From positions 248,001-312,000 of the forward strand of contig CP005974.1 of NCBI GenBank assembly GCA_000940995.1: a DNA stretch of 64,000 bases. The letters are read 5' to 3'. Of this stretch, positions 30,297 to 39,059 are shown piece after piece. The position numbers and the translations under genes are program-made. The stretch's first letter is position 1. Each line of letters begins with the position of its first letter. The notes under the pieces are model-generated. The model did no database searches. It saw nothing but the letters and a program-made list of their open reading frames with translations, and was not told the origin of the DNA. The DNA comes from Photobacterium gaetbulicola Gung47 (GTDB taxonomy: Bacteria > Pseudomonadota > Gammaproteobacteria > Enterobacterales > Vibrionaceae).

Positions 30297-30431
30297 AAGT
30301 TTTGGCTCAATGAATACTGTTAATCCATTACCGAAGTAATGAATGAATTGACTGTGCCGATATAGCCGAAGCTATTTCGTATTGGTCACTCAGTTTCATT
30401 GATAATTCTTTTGTTGACTATCATTTCACGA

Positions 30432-30448
30432 GTGCCCACACAGATTGC
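30432..30448 (-). other. 5' strand of the 16S precursor (RNase III) stem
   Basis: Seventeen transcript bases here pair with the transcript of 28704-28720 on the other side of 16S (one G-U pair), forming the long helix normally cut by RNase III. Confidence 0.65.
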
Positions 30449-30458
30449 ATGGTCAAAT

Positions 30459-30470
30459 TGTTAAAGAACA
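30459..30470 (-). promoter_or_regulatory. boxA in the rRNA leader
   Basis: The minus strand reads TGTTCTTTAACA between the promoter and 16S, the standard place for the leader antiterminator. Confidence 0.8.
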
Positions 30471-30521
30471 ATCCGCTACGTTGCCGGCTTAACTCGCCGT
30501 GCTCCGTGTCGGTGAGATGGC

Positions 30522-30549
30522 ATTATAGAGAGTTCGATCACGTTAGCAA
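30522..30549 (-). promoter_or_regulatory. rrn P1-type promoter
   Basis: The minus strand has TTGCTA (30549-30544), a 16-nt spacer ending CTCTC, and TATAAT (30527-30522), followed by the discriminator GCCATCTC, strongly resembling rrn P1 promoters. The A/T-rich tract at 30552-30575 fits an UP element. Confidence 0.75.
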
Positions 30550-30684
30550 GGGCAATTTTAAAAAAAACTCATCTTTTCGGACCAACTGTGCACTAATCAA
30601 ACAAAAGCCGCATTTTTCGATATTATTTGTACCGTAGCAAAGCTAATCTAACGATATAAACTTAAAATTTTAAGGCTCATCGAT

Positions 30685-31224
30685 ATGGTTTCATCTATAC
30701 GCCCCTATAAAGGCACTTATCCTAATGTTGCTTCTAGCGCCTATGTCGACCCATCGGCAGTACTCGTCGGCGACATTACCCTAGGGCAAGATGCCAGTAT
30801 TTGGCCCTTGGTCGCCGCACGCGGCGATGTTAACCATATAAAGATAGGTGCCAGAAGCAATATCCAAGATGGTACCGTCCTACATGTCACCCGAACCAGC
30901 ACCAATAATCCGCTTGGGCACCCCCTGCTTATTGGAGACGACGTGACCATCGGCCATAAAGCAATGCTACACGGCTGCCAGATCGGCCATCGGGTGTTGG
31001 TGGGAATGGGAGCTATCGTTTTAGACGGGGCAATTGTTAAAGACGACGTGATTATCGGTGCGGGAAGCTTGGTCCCACCAGGAAAAGTTCTAGAGAGTGG
31101 CTACCTCTATGTCGGTAGCCCGGTAAAACAAGCGCGCCCATTATCCGATAAAGAACGCGCATTTTTGCCAGGTTCCGCCGACAACTATGTCAGGCTGAAA
31201 AATGAGTACCTAGCTGAAGGGTAG
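30685..31224 (+). CDS. yrdA: Gamma-carbonic-anhydrase-like hexapeptide-repeat protein YrdA
   Basis: A left-handed beta-helix protein of 179 residues. It carries hexapeptide repeats and the three candidate metal histidines of the gamma-class carbonic anhydrase fold (in DGTVLHVTR, IGHKAMLHGC and nearby), preceded by RGDVNHIKIGARSNIQ. YrdA/PaaY-like members are of uncertain activity; some bind zinc and hydrolyse acyl thioesters. It starts with ATG 14 nt after an AAGG. It is transcribed away from the rRNA operon and convergent with the DUF1488 gene, only 3 nt apart. Confidence 0.9.
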   Translation: MVSSIRPYKGTYPNVASSAYVDPSAVLVGDITLGQDASIWPLVAARGDVNHIKIGARSNIQDGTVLHVTRTSTNNPLGHPLLIGDDVTIGHKAMLHGCQIGHRVLVGMGAIVLDGAIVKDDVIIGAGSLVPPGKVLESGYLYVGSPVKQARPLSDKERAFLPGSADNYVRLKNEYLAEG

Positions 31225-31227
31225 GGC

Positions 31228-31491
31228 TCAAGTGATTTCGATATCGCCATCTTGATTGAAATCTTCATCTTCAATCAAATTTTCGGCGATATCTTCCAAA
31301 TCAAAGCGGCACAGGGCAAAAGCATTGAGAACCGCACTCTCATCGACCAGTGTCTGGCCGCACTTATTCTCCAGCCATACCCGACTAACCCAGCAGTTGA
31401 TCAGTGCACCGCCTTGTTGGGCCGGGAAGTTAACGGCCTGGCGTGCGCTGTCCCAGGTCTGTAGATCTACAAATAATATATCTTGGTTCAT
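31228..31491 (-). CDS. DUF1488 family protein (YrdB-like)
   Basis: A small acidic protein of 87 residues: MNQDILFVDLQTWDSARQAVNFPAQ, later FDLEDIAENLIEDEDFN, matching the DUF1488 family (E. coli YrdB lies in the same place after aroE). Function is unknown. It is separated from aroE by 8 nt, so the two are co-transcribed. Its 3' end almost touches that of yrdA. Confidence 0.88.
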   Translation of the reverse strand: MNQDILFVDLQTWDSARQAVNFPAQQGGALINCWVSRVWLENKCGQTLVDESAVLNAFALCRFDLEDIAENLIEDEDFNQDGDIEIT

Positions 31492-31499
31492 TGTCTTCT

Positions 31500-32321
31500 T
31501 TATTTCTGTAAGGTACGGCGAAGCTCACGCTGGACCTGTTTGGCTCCAGGGCGTAAACCCCGCCATAGCATGAAACTCTCAGCAGCCTGGCCAACCAGCA
31601 TCCCCAAACCATCGAGTGTTACCCTTGCGCCAAGCTCTTTGGCCCAAATATTGAAAGTTGTCGGCTCAGCCCCATACACCATGTCATAGCAAGTCACTTC
31701 AGGGCGGATCAAGCTTGAAGGAATACCCGGTAGCTCACCACTGAGGCTCGCAGATGTCGAGTTAATGATCACATCAAATTCTTTACCTTCGAGTCCAGAT
31801 AAAGACAATGCCTCGACAGGGCCATGGGAGGCAAATAGCTCAACCAGCGCCTCGGCTTTTTCTACCGTGCGGTTAGCAATCGTCAAAGAGCTAACACCTT
31901 GGGCCAATAACGGCAATACCACGCCTCTAGCTGCGCCCCCCGCACCGATGAGCAACACCCTCTGACCTTCAAGCAAGGTGCTGTGCTGCAGCAAATCCTG
32001 CACCAATCCCTCACCGTCAGTATTATCGCCAAGGATCACACCGTCATCGAGTTTCTTCAAAGTATTGACGGCACCAGCAAGCCGGGCCCGCTCGGTCAAC
32101 TGGTTAGCATAAGCAAACGCGTCTTCTTTGAATGGCATAGTGACATTACACCCGCGGCCACCAGCAGCAAAAAACGCCTCCGCAGCTTCTTTGAAACCGT
32201 CTACCGGAGCAAGTTGAGCGTCATAACGCATGTCCTGTCCGGTCTGGCGGGCAAAGAGGGTGTGAATAAAAGGGGATTTACTCTGGGCAATCGGGTTGCC
32301 AAAAACAACATACTTATCCAT
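31500..32321 (-). CDS. aroE: Shikimate dehydrogenase AroE
   Basis: AroE reduces 3-dehydroshikimate to shikimate with NADPH. The 273-residue product begins MDKYVVFGNPIAQSKSPFIH and has the shikimate-site residues in NVTMPFKEDAF (catalytic Lys) and GDNTDGEGL (catalytic Asp). It also has the nucleotide loop LLIGAGGAARGVVLPLL with NRT specifying NADPH. The start at 32321 aligns with E. coli AroE; a 21-codon longer frame would begin inside the upstream terminator region. It is followed by the DUF1488 gene. Confidence 0.96.
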   Translation of the reverse strand: MDKYVVFGNPIAQSKSPFIHTLFARQTGQDMRYDAQLAPVDGFKEAAEAFFAAGGRGCNVTMPFKEDAFAYANQLTERARLAGAVNTLKKLDDGVILGDNTDGEGLVQDLLQHSTLLEGQRVLLIGAGGAARGVVLPLLAQGVSSLTIANRTVEKAEALVELFASHGPVEALSLSGLEGKEFDVIINSTSASLSGELPGIPSSLIRPEVTCYDMVYGAEPTTFNIWAKELGARVTLDGLGMLVGQAAESFMLWRGLRPGAKQVQRELRRTLQK

Positions 32322-32349
32322 ATGCCGGGGTTCCGTGTTATCAAACCAA

Positions 32350-32378
32350 TAAAAAAGGGCCAGTATTGCTACTGACCC
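32350..32378 (-). terminator. Terminator between hemF and aroE
   Basis: Minus-strand stem gggtcagta / tactggccc (one T-G wobble, GCAA loop) followed by TTTTTTATT. It would end most tsaC-hemF transcripts, leaving aroE to read-through or to its own promoter. Confidence 0.75.
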
Positions 32379-32416
32379 TATCATTGCCGATTCAATGACT
32401 CAAACCCTTTAGACAC

Positions 32417-33331
32417 TCACCAACTGCGCGGCTTGAGGTAATTGTCATAGAGATCGGCTTCCTGCGAACCCGGTTCCGGGGAATAACTGTATTCCCAGCG
32501 GGCGAGGGGAGGCATCGACATCAGGATAGATTCGGTGCGGCCACCGCTTTGCAGGCCAAACAAAGTGCCACGGTCGTACACCAGGTTAAACTCTACATAA
32601 CGACCACGGCGGTAAAGTTGGAACTGGCGCTCTCGATCACCATAAGGGGTTGGGTAGCGCTTCTCGACAATCGGCAGATAGGCATCCAGATACCCATTGC
32701 CAACAGCTTGCATATAGGCAAAGCTCTTCTCGAAGCCCCATTCGTTAAGATCATCGAAGAACAGACCGCCGACCCCACGGGTCTCATTACGGTGAGGCAG
32801 GAAGAAATACTTGTCACACCACGCCTTGTGCTCGTCATAGACTGACTCGCCAAACGGCTGGCACAGCGCTTTGGCGGTATCGTGCCAATGCTGGCAATCG
32901 TCTTCAAACGGATAGAACGGCGTTAAGTCGAAACCGCCACCAAACCACCAGACCGGAGCTTCCCCGTCTTTCTCGGCAATGAAAAAGCGAACATTGGCAT
33001 GAGAGGTCGGCACATACGGGTTGCGCGGGTGGATCACCAACGATACGCCCATCGCTTCAAAGCTGCGCCCGGCCAATTCCGGGCGATGCGCGGTTGCCGA
33101 CGCCGGCATCTGGGTGCCGAACACATGAGAAAAGTTAACACCGGCCTGCTCAAAGACACGCCCCTCGCGCAGGACCCGGCTGCGGCCACCGCCACCTTGT
33201 TCCCGCTGCCACTCATCTTGCTCGAAACTTGCCTGGCCGTCTTGCTCGGCCACCGCACGGCAGATCCTATCTTGCAGATCCAGTAAAAAGGCTTTAACGG
33301 CTTCTTTATTCACTTGCTGCATTCGCTTCAT
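32417..33331 (-). CDS. hemF: Oxygen-dependent coproporphyrinogen III oxidase HemF
   Basis: HemF carries out aerobic oxidative decarboxylation of coproporphyrinogen III to protoporphyrinogen IX in heme synthesis. The 304-residue protein shows the conserved blocks WQREQGGGGRSRVLREGRVFEQAGVNFSHV, MPASATAHRPELAG, NPYVPTSHANVRFF, WWFGGGFDLTPFYPFEDD and RRGRYVEFNLVYDRGTLFGLQSGGRTESILMSMPP. The start at 33331 sits 1 nt after the tsaC stop (TAG-G-ATG), with AGGGA just upstream, giving translational coupling; the ATG at 33322 is an alternative. Confidence 0.96.
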   Translation of the reverse strand: MKRMQQVNKEAVKAFLLDLQDRICRAVAEQDGQASFEQDEWQREQGGGGRSRVLREGRVFEQAGVNFSHVFGTQMPASATAHRPELAGRSFEAMGVSLVIHPRNPYVPTSHANVRFFIAEKDGEAPVWWFGGGFDLTPFYPFEDDCQHWHDTAKALCQPFGESVYDEHKAWCDKYFFLPHRNETRGVGGLFFDDLNEWGFEKSFAYMQAVGNGYLDAYLPIVEKRYPTPYGDRERQFQLYRRGRYVEFNLVYDRGTLFGLQSGGRTESILMSMPPLARWEYSYSPEPGSQEADLYDNYLKPRSW

Positions 33332-33332
33332 C

Positions 33333-33890
33333 CTATCCCTGGCGGAAAACATTACCGGTAATGGCATCCCTGATTTCAGAAGGATTATCTCGCCCTCCAG
33401 TTTCCCCTTCTAAAATCGCCGACAGCTGAGAGCCCAGCTGCGCTTCGACATCGGCCACCGTGCGGCCAGGCTCTTGCCCCGTCAGATTGGCACTGGTCGA
33501 GGTCAGCGGTTTGCCAAAAGCCAGGCACAGCTGCTGTACCAGGGGGTGATCCGTCACCCGCACGGCTATGGTATCGAACTGCCCGGTCAAGAAGCGCGGC
33601 ACACCCGGTTTGGTCGGCATCACCCAGGTTACCGGCCCAGGCCAAGAGGCAAAAATACGCGCTCTCTGCTCTTCGCTCAATCCGCTGTCATCGACATAGG
33701 GCGCCAACTGCTCATAATTGGCGGCAATGAGGATCAGGCCTTTTTCGACCGGGCGCTGTTTTAGCGCCAACAGCCTGTTCACGGCGGTTTCACTATCAGG
33801 ATCACACCCCACGCCAAACACCGCTTCGGTCGGATAGGCAATAACACCCTGCTGCTGCAAAGCAGCAACCACTTGATTAAGGTTCTCCAC
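33333..33890 (-). CDS. tsaC: Threonylcarbamoyl-AMP synthase TsaC
   Basis: TsaC makes threonylcarbamoyl-adenylate from threonine, bicarbonate and ATP for t6A37 modification of tRNAs. The 185-residue YrdC/Sua5-domain protein contains VIAYPTEAVFGVGCDPDSE, LALKQRPVEKGLILIAANYEQL, SWPGPVTWVMP, AVRVTDHPLV, TSTSANLTGQEPGRTV and the C-terminal NPSEIRDAITGNVFRQG, typical of the short bacterial TsaC. It begins with GTG at 33890, with AGAGG 6 nt upstream. It is coupled to hemF and divergent from purE. Confidence 0.96.
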   Translation of the reverse strand: MENLNQVVAALQQQGVIAYPTEAVFGVGCDPDSETAVNRLLALKQRPVEKGLILIAANYEQLAPYVDDSGLSEEQRARIFASWPGPVTWVMPTKPGVPRFLTGQFDTIAVRVTDHPLVQQLCLAFGKPLTSTSANLTGQEPGRTVADVEAQLGSQLSAILEGETGGRDNPSEIRDAITGNVFRQG

Positions 33891-33998
33891 AGGTACCTCT
33901 TTGAAATGACTGACGTCCGTTTTAACGTTCTGTTTACCTATCTTACCGACTCCTTACTAACAACTCCATGCTCGTTAATCATTGTTGCAATTTACCCG

Positions 33999-34014
33999 AC
34001 GCAAACGTTTTCCT
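33999..34014 (+). promoter_or_regulatory. PurR operator (PUR box) of purEK
   Basis: acgcaaacgttttcct matches the PurR consensus ANGCAANCGNTTNCNT at every defined position. It overlaps the -35 region of the purEK promoter, as expected for repression by PurR with hypoxanthine or guanine. Confidence 0.9.
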
Positions 34015-34036
34015 TCACAAAAAATACTCGTATAAT
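34008..34036 (+). promoter_or_regulatory. purEK promoter
   Basis: A perfect -10 TATAAT at 34031-34036 with a weak -35 (TTTTCC at 34008-34013) 17 nt upstream, inside the PurR box. Transcription would start near 34043, giving a leader of about 45 nt. Confidence 0.7.
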
Positions 34037-34089
34037 GCGCGGCACATGCATTAATACCTCACAGTTTAGTTACCCCAAAGGAGATCGGG

Positions 34090-34578
34090 ATGAAAGTTGG
34101 GATCATCATGGGCTCAAAGTCAGATTGGCCAACCATGCAGCACGCAGCTGAAATGCTGGACCGCTTCAACATTGCTTATGAAACCAAGGTTGTGTCTGCC
34201 CACCGTACTCCGCATCTATTGGCTGAGTATGCAGAGCAAGCACAACAGCGCGGTATCAAGGTGATCATTGCCGGTGCCGGTGGTGCAGCCCACCTACCGG
34301 GTATGACAGCCGCCTTCACCAGCCTTCCAGTCCTTGGGGTACCGGTTCAGTCCCGCGCACTGAAAGGAATGGACTCGCTACTTTCAATCGTCCAAATGCC
34401 AAAAGGTGTGGCGGTAGGTACCCTCGCAATTGGTGAAGCCGGTGCAGCCAATGCCGGCCTGCTCGCCGCACAAATCATCGGTACCCAAGACAGCACCGTC
34501 ATGGCCGCTATCGATGCGTTCCGCAAGGAACAAACTGACACTGTTCTGGCCAACCCGAATCCGGCCGAGGAAGCATAA
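34090..34578 (+). CDS. purE: N5-carboxyaminoimidazole ribonucleotide mutase PurE
   Basis: PurE rearranges N5-CAIR to CAIR in purine synthesis. The 162-residue class I enzyme starts MKVGIIMGSKSDWPTMQHAAEML and contains the active-site VVSAHRTPHLLAEYAEQA and IAGAGGAAHLPGMTAAFT. The ATG has AAAGGAG 7 nt upstream. Its TAA overlaps the purK ATG by one base (TAATG), so the two are translationally coupled. Regulation is by the PurR box upstream. Confidence 0.97.
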   Translation: MKVGIIMGSKSDWPTMQHAAEMLDRFNIAYETKVVSAHRTPHLLAEYAEQAQQRGIKVIIAGAGGAAHLPGMTAAFTSLPVLGVPVQSRALKGMDSLLSIVQMPKGVAVGTLAIGEAGAANAGLLAAQIIGTQDSTVMAAIDAFRKEQTDTVLANPNPAEEA

Positions 34579-35693
34579 TGAAAGTACTGGTACTTGGTGC
34601 CGGGCAGCTTGCCCGAATGATGTCGCTGGCCGGCGCACCACTGAACATCGAAGTCTTTGCGTATGATGTTGGCACAGGCAATGTGGTACACCCACTGACT
34701 CAACAAGTCATGCTGAAAGGACTCAATACGGCTATCACCTATTCCGATGTGATTACGGCAGAATTCGAGCATATCCCCCATGAGATTCTTGATATCTGCG
34801 AGCAGAGCGGTAAGTTTCTCCCAACGACTGATGCCATCAAGGCCGGCGGTGATCGCCGCCTCGAAAAGGCATTGCTCGACAGTGCCGGCGTTGCCAATGC
34901 CAAATACCACCTGATCAACAGCCGTGACGACCTGACCGCCGCGATAGACACCGTTGGCCTGCCGATGGTACTGAAAAGTGCCCTGGGCGGTTATGATGGC
35001 AAAGGCCAATGGCGCCTGAAGCAACGTGAAGATGCTGACAGGATCTGGCCAGAAATGGCAGAGTTCATGGCACAAACCGATAACCAGGCCATCGTGGCCG
35101 AAGAGTTCGTGCCGTTTGACCGCGAAGTTTCATTGGTTGGTGCCCGTGGTAAGAATGGCGATATCGCAGTCTACCCACTGGCAGAAAACACCCACACTGA
35201 CGGGGTACTAAGCCTATCGGTTGCCCTAACGGGCAATGAAGCACTGCAGAATCAAGCCGAAGCCATGTTCCGCTCGCTAGCCGAGTCGATGGACTATGTG
35301 GGCGTCTTAGCGATTGAATTCTTTGATGTCGGCGGCAAGCTGCTGGTCAACGAAATCGCCCCGCGGGTACACAACTCAGGCCATTGGACCCAGCAGGGCG
35401 CCGAAACCTGTCAGTTCGAAAACCACCTGCGTGCCGTCGCCGGTATGCCGCTGGGCAGCACGGCGTTGCTACGCCCGACAGCGATGATCAATATCCTTGG
35501 AGAAGACCGCCTGCCAACCGATTTGCTCAGCCACCCGCAGTGCCATATTCACTGGTACGGCAAAGAAAAGCGACCAGGCCGCAAAATGGGGCACATCAAT
35601 GTCTGTGCTGATACCCAAGAGCAGCTTGATAGCTCTCTGGCAACGATTGCCAGTTACCTTGACCCAGCAGCATTTCCTGCCCTCAAGCGCTAG
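34578..35693 (+). CDS. purK: N5-carboxyaminoimidazole ribonucleotide synthase PurK
   Basis: PurK is an ATP-grasp enzyme that carboxylates AIR to N5-CAIR with bicarbonate, supplying PurE. Of 371 residues; the N-terminal VLGAGQLARMMSLAGAPL, the ATP-grasp segments LPMVLKSALGGYDGKGQW and VAEEFVPFDREVSLVGARG, and the metal-binding region EFFDVGGKLLVNEIAPRVHNSGHWT are all present. It is overlapped with purE and ends at a bidirectional terminator. Confidence 0.97.
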   Translation: MKVLVLGAGQLARMMSLAGAPLNIEVFAYDVGTGNVVHPLTQQVMLKGLNTAITYSDVITAEFEHIPHEILDICEQSGKFLPTTDAIKAGGDRRLEKALLDSAGVANAKYHLINSRDDLTAAIDTVGLPMVLKSALGGYDGKGQWRLKQREDADRIWPEMAEFMAQTDNQAIVAEEFVPFDREVSLVGARGKNGDIAVYPLAENTHTDGVLSLSVALTGNEALQNQAEAMFRSLAESMDYVGVLAIEFFDVGGKLLVNEIAPRVHNSGHWTQQGAETCQFENHLRAVAGMPLGSTALLRPTAMINILGEDRLPTDLLSHPQCHIHWYGKEKRPGRKMGHINVCADTQEQLDSSLATIASYLDPAAFPALKR

Positions 35694-35706
35694 CTAACCG
35701 ACCAAT

Positions 35707-35740
35707 AAAACAAAGCCAGCATTCTGCTGGCTTTGTTTTT
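35707..35740. terminator. Bidirectional terminator between purK and yrdD
   Basis: Perfect 14-bp stem aaaacaaagccagc / gctggctttgtttt with loop attct and T and A tracts on both sides, between convergent genes. Confidence 0.88.
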
Positions 35741-35762
35741 ATATGGGTGAGCAATTTTGCAG

Positions 35763-36332
35763 CTACTCTAAGACCTCTTCCTGATAGGCATGGCAACGAC
35801 GATCGGCACACTGCAGCTTGGTACCGCTAGCCAGCTTCTTCTCGACCAGCAGACCAAAGCCACAGACCTGGCACCGGCCTTCCACGGGTTTGGCATTGAC
35901 CGCGAAGCGACAGCTTGGGTACTGATCGCAGGCATAAAACGCCTTGCCGTAACGTGACTTGCGCTCAACGAGGCTACCTTGCTGGCACTGAGGGCAGGGG
36001 ATCTGGGTCGACTCGGCTTTTTTCTCCGGAGATTCAATATGGTGGCACTGTGGGTAGCCGCTACAGCCGATAAACATGCCATAGCGCCCTTGGCGTAATA
36101 CCAATTCCTCGCCGCAATCAGGGCAAACTTGCCCGAGATACTTGACGATGTGGCCGTCATTTTGGGCCAAGGGCTTGATGTATTCGCACTCGGGGTAACG
36201 GGTGCAGCCGAGGAAAGGGCCGCGCTTGCTGTTGCGCATGGCCAGCGGCGAGCCGCACTCCGGGCACAGGTTATCATGCTCCAGCGCGTGCTCATGGGCA
36301 CTGAATAGCTGGGCGTTAATTTTTCCAGACAT
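35763..36332 (-). CDS. yrdD: Topoisomerase I zinc-ribbon-like protein YrdD
   Basis: A 189-residue protein made of four C4 zinc ribbons resembling the C-terminal fingers of topoisomerase I: CPECGSPL...GCTRYPEC, CPDCGEEL...GCSGYPQC, CPQCQQGS...ACDQYPSC and CQVCGFGL...CADRRC. No topoisomerase catalytic domain is present, so it is a stand-alone DNA- or RNA-binding ribbon protein of unknown role. The ATG at 36332 is preferred over an in-frame TTG three codons earlier. It is the last gene of the LysM gene-dprA-smg-yrdD unit. Confidence 0.9.
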   Translation of the reverse strand: MSGKINAQLFSAHEHALEHDNLCPECGSPLAMRNSKRGPFLGCTRYPECEYIKPLAQNDGHIVKYLGQVCPDCGEELVLRQGRYGMFIGCSGYPQCHHIESPEKKAESTQIPCPQCQQGSLVERKSRYGKAFYACDQYPSCRFAVNAKPVEGRCQVCGFGLLVEKKLASGTKLQCADRRCHAYQEEVLE

Positions 36333-36372
36333 ACGACTCAACCATCTTCAACAACAACCCACCGCAACGCAT

Positions 36373-36846
36373 TTAGTGTATATAGCCATCTTCCATACCG
36401 TACAGCAACTCTTCCATCTGGCTGTAGGCACTTTCATTACCCGGCGCATTGAATAGCACCATCAAGATAATCCATTTCAGATCGTCGAGATTAAAATCTG
36501 AAGTCTCCAGCGCCATCACCCGGTCAATCACCATTTCACGGGTGTCTGCACCCAGTACGTGGATTTGCTCAAGGTAGGTCAAGAAGCCACGGCAAGTTGT
36601 ATCCAGTCGCGACATTTCTTGCGCCGTGTAAATACGCATAGCCGTCACTGAACTGGTGTTCATGTAAGGGGTTTCTTCGGTATCTTGCAGGGCGGCGAGC
36701 TTCTCAAGCCACTCTAGCGCCTTGTAAATATCTTCCTGGTGGAAACCAGCACGAAGCAACTCTTCGGAAAGTTCATCCTGATCAACCATGAGCTCCGCAT
36801 CGCTGTGGATATAGGTTTCAAACAGGTACATTAGGATATCCATCAT
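36373..36846 (-). CDS. smg: Smg family protein (DUF494)
   Basis: The 157-residue acidic, mostly helical protein (MMDILMYLFETYIHSDAELMVDQDELSEELLRAGF) is clearly Smg, always found next to dprA or def-fmt in gammaproteobacteria. Its function is unknown. Two tandem ATG codons (36846, 36843) could each start it. It begins 2 nt after the dprA stop. Confidence 0.93.
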   Translation of the reverse strand: MMDILMYLFETYIHSDAELMVDQDELSEELLRAGFHQEDIYKALEWLEKLAALQDTEETPYMNTSSVTAMRIYTAQEMSRLDTTCRGFLTYLEQIHVLGADTREMVIDRVMALETSDFNLDDLKWIILMVLFNAPGNESAYSQMEELLYGMEDGYIH

Positions 36847-36848
36847 AA

Positions 36849-37943
36849 CTAGCCCCTCCTCGTTCTGACATAGCCACCTGGTACGGCAGCGACCACGCCA
36901 TGCAATTCCAACTCAAGTAACTGCATCATGACTTCATGAACGGGCAGCCCACTGCGTTCAGCAACTACATCTACGGGTGTTGCCTCATTGCCTACGTTAG
37001 CCAACAGCGCTGGAAATGGCAATTTTTCATTTTCAGGTTGTGGGGCAGAAAGAATCGATCGGCTACTTTTTGCACACTCGGTGAGCACCCCAACGTCCTC
37101 AAAGATATCGACCGGCGTTTCGACCAATTTAGCACCGTTTTTTATCAGTGCATGGCACCCTCGGCTCATTGCACTGTATATCGAACCGGGAATGGCAAAA
37201 ACATCCCGCCCCTGTTCCAGTGCATAGCGGGCGGTGATCAAAGATCCGCTTTTGATTTCGGCCTCAACCACTAGTACGCCGACCGACAGCCCACTGATCA
37301 CTCGATTGCGGCGGGGAAAATGCTGCGGGCGCGGTGCCTCATCGGGCCAAAATTCCGACACCAGCGCCCCCTGCTCGACAATCGTCTCGGCGAGCTCTCG
37401 GTGCTTTGCCGGATAGACCTTATCAAGGCCAGAGCCCAATACCGCAACCGTGGCACCACCATTTTTCAATGCTCCAAAATGGGCTCGGCTATCTATCCCC
37501 AGTGCAAGGCCACTTGTTACCACATATTCCGCCGCAACCATCGCGGCAGCAAATTCAGATGCCGCCTCCAGACCGTCAATACTGGCCGCTCGGCTGCCGA
37601 CTATCGCCAACTGAGGCTCATGCAACCACCGAGGCTCACCGCGCACGAACAATATCGGGGGAGGAGAGGGGATCGCTTTTAGCAATGGGGGGTAAAGCGG
37701 GGAACCCAGTGTGATGATCTGCTGATTGGGGCGGCGGTGCCACTCGAGGCACCGCTCAATACGCCGCAGCGGCGGATGTTTCAGATGCTGGCATTGGCGC
37801 TCGCTAAGGCCAAGCCCTCTCCGGTCGTGATCGGACATCTGCAACAGGCAAGCCGGGGTGGTGCGCTCCAGCAATCGCCCGATGCGATACCCCCCCAGCT
37901 GGGGAGCGGATGCCACCACTAGCCAATCATAGAGCGAGGACAT
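36849..37943 (-). CDS. dprA: DNA-processing protein DprA
   Basis: DprA loads RecA on incoming single-stranded DNA during natural transformation. Of 364 residues; the Rossmann-like DprA domain (about 65-285) has AIVGSRAASIDGLEAASEFA, VTSGLALGIDSRAHFGAL, VAVLGSGLDKVYPAKHRELAE, FPRRNRVISGLSVGVLVVEAEIKSGSLITARYALEQGRDVFAIPGSI. A C-terminal winged-helix (TPVDVVAERSGLPVHEVMMQLLELELHGVV) follows. An intact dprA together with comM suggests transformation competence, as in other vibrios. Confidence 0.95.
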   Translation of the reverse strand: MSSLYDWLVVASAPQLGGYRIGRLLERTTPACLLQMSDHDRRGLGLSERQCQHLKHPPLRRIERCLEWHRRPNQQIITLGSPLYPPLLKAIPSPPPILFVRGEPRWLHEPQLAIVGSRAASIDGLEAASEFAAAMVAAEYVVTSGLALGIDSRAHFGALKNGGATVAVLGSGLDKVYPAKHRELAETIVEQGALVSEFWPDEAPRPQHFPRRNRVISGLSVGVLVVEAEIKSGSLITARYALEQGRDVFAIPGSIYSAMSRGCHALIKNGAKLVETPVDIFEDVGVLTECAKSSRSILSAPQPENEKLPFPALLANVGNEATPVDVVAERSGLPVHEVMMQLLELELHGVVAAVPGGYVRTRRG

Positions 37944-37952
37944 TGCGTCGGC

Positions 37953-39059
37953 TTACCCTCGCGAAGGGGAAACTAACTTCGCCCCGGCTCTGAAGGGCTC
38001 GGTAGCCTTGGTCACAATGGCCAGGCTGAAATACTCATAGGGGCGGATCACCATCACTTCGCCAATAGGCATAGCCAGCAACTGCTGTGATTCGAAAGTA
38101 GCCAGGCGAGAAGGCAGTATCGGACTTTCAGGTTTGCTGTATGCGTAATGACCTTTCGCACCAACATAACCCGCCCCGGGCCGGAGAAGGCTGAACACCT
38201 GGCCTGCGGCCAAACCATCAATATGCCCTAGATCCAAAACCACGGTCTCATGAGTGGCGATATACTCCATTCCCCCCATTCCGGACAAGACTTGAGCCTC
38301 GACGGCGGCCGGGGAAGGAAAGGGGGAAAAACTCAATGCCGCCTCGCTGACTGGCAACGGGGCGGGCAAAAGCACATCATTGGGCTGTACCTCCCGCCGG
38401 GCTCCCGTCAACAGCACGGCACTGGTGGTCTCCGTTACCGCGACCACCTCACCCCGCGCCACTTCTTTTAGGCTGAAGACCTCGGCCGTTTCACCCGAAT
38501 CCAGTTCACGCTGCAACAGCTGTTTGGGCCGGAAGATCCCCCACTTATCCCCTTTGGACAGCGGCATATCAACCCAAACTGTTTTTCCACGGGGGATGTA
38601 TCCCAAAGCCCGGTTGTCACCAATCACATGTGGCAAGTACTTCAGATCCGTTTTCGCCAGCAACTTATCTTCTGCGAGATAGGGCAGCAGTAAATCAGCC
38701 GGCAGGGTCGTGACAGGCTTCGGCGAGGCAACCGCCCTAGGGGCGAGATACCGACGCGGTTTACGCTGCAATCGGGGTTGGCCATCCACCCAATGCAAGT
38801 AGAGCTGATCACCGGGGTAAATCCAGTGGGGATCCGCTACCGTACTGCGGTTGCTCTGCCACAGCTCCGGCCAGCGCCAGGGGCTGTGGAGGTAATGCTC
38901 GGCGATATCCCACAGGGTATCCCCCTTCTTGACCGTATAAACGGCGGGCGCACCGTCAATAAGATTTAGATCTGAAGCCCGAGCTTGCCCTTCCACACAC
39001 ATCCCGGCAGCAGCCAGCCCCAGCACCCCGTACCCCATTAACGCTTTCAGCATCTTCAT
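37953..39059 (-). CDS. LysM-domain envelope protein
   Basis: A 368-residue exported protein with a signal peptide of about 28 residues (ends GQARA). An N-terminal LysM domain at about 40-90 (YTVKKGDTLWDIAEHYLHSPWRWPELWQSN...IYPGDQLYL) should bind peptidoglycan. The rest has no motif I recognise; a similar gene stands upstream of dprA in many gammaproteobacteria. It is divergent from def, with about 270 bp between, and is the first gene of the LysM-dprA-smg-yrdD unit. Confidence 0.88.
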   Translation of the reverse strand: MKMLKALMGYGVLGLAAAGMCVEGQARASDLNLIDGAPAVYTVKKGDTLWDIAEHYLHSPWRWPELWQSNRSTVADPHWIYPGDQLYLHWVDGQPRLQRKPRRYLAPRAVASPKPVTTLPADLLLPYLAEDKLLAKTDLKYLPHVIGDNRALGYIPRGKTVWVDMPLSKGDKWGIFRPKQLLQRELDSGETAEVFSLKEVARGEVVAVTETTSAVLLTGARREVQPNDVLLPAPLPVSEAALSFSPFPSPAAVEAQVLSGMGGMEYIATHETVVLDLGHIDGLAAGQVFSLLRPGAGYVGAKGHYAYSKPESPILPSRLATFESQQLLAMPIGEVMVIRPYEYFSLAIVTKATEPFRAGAKLVSPSRG

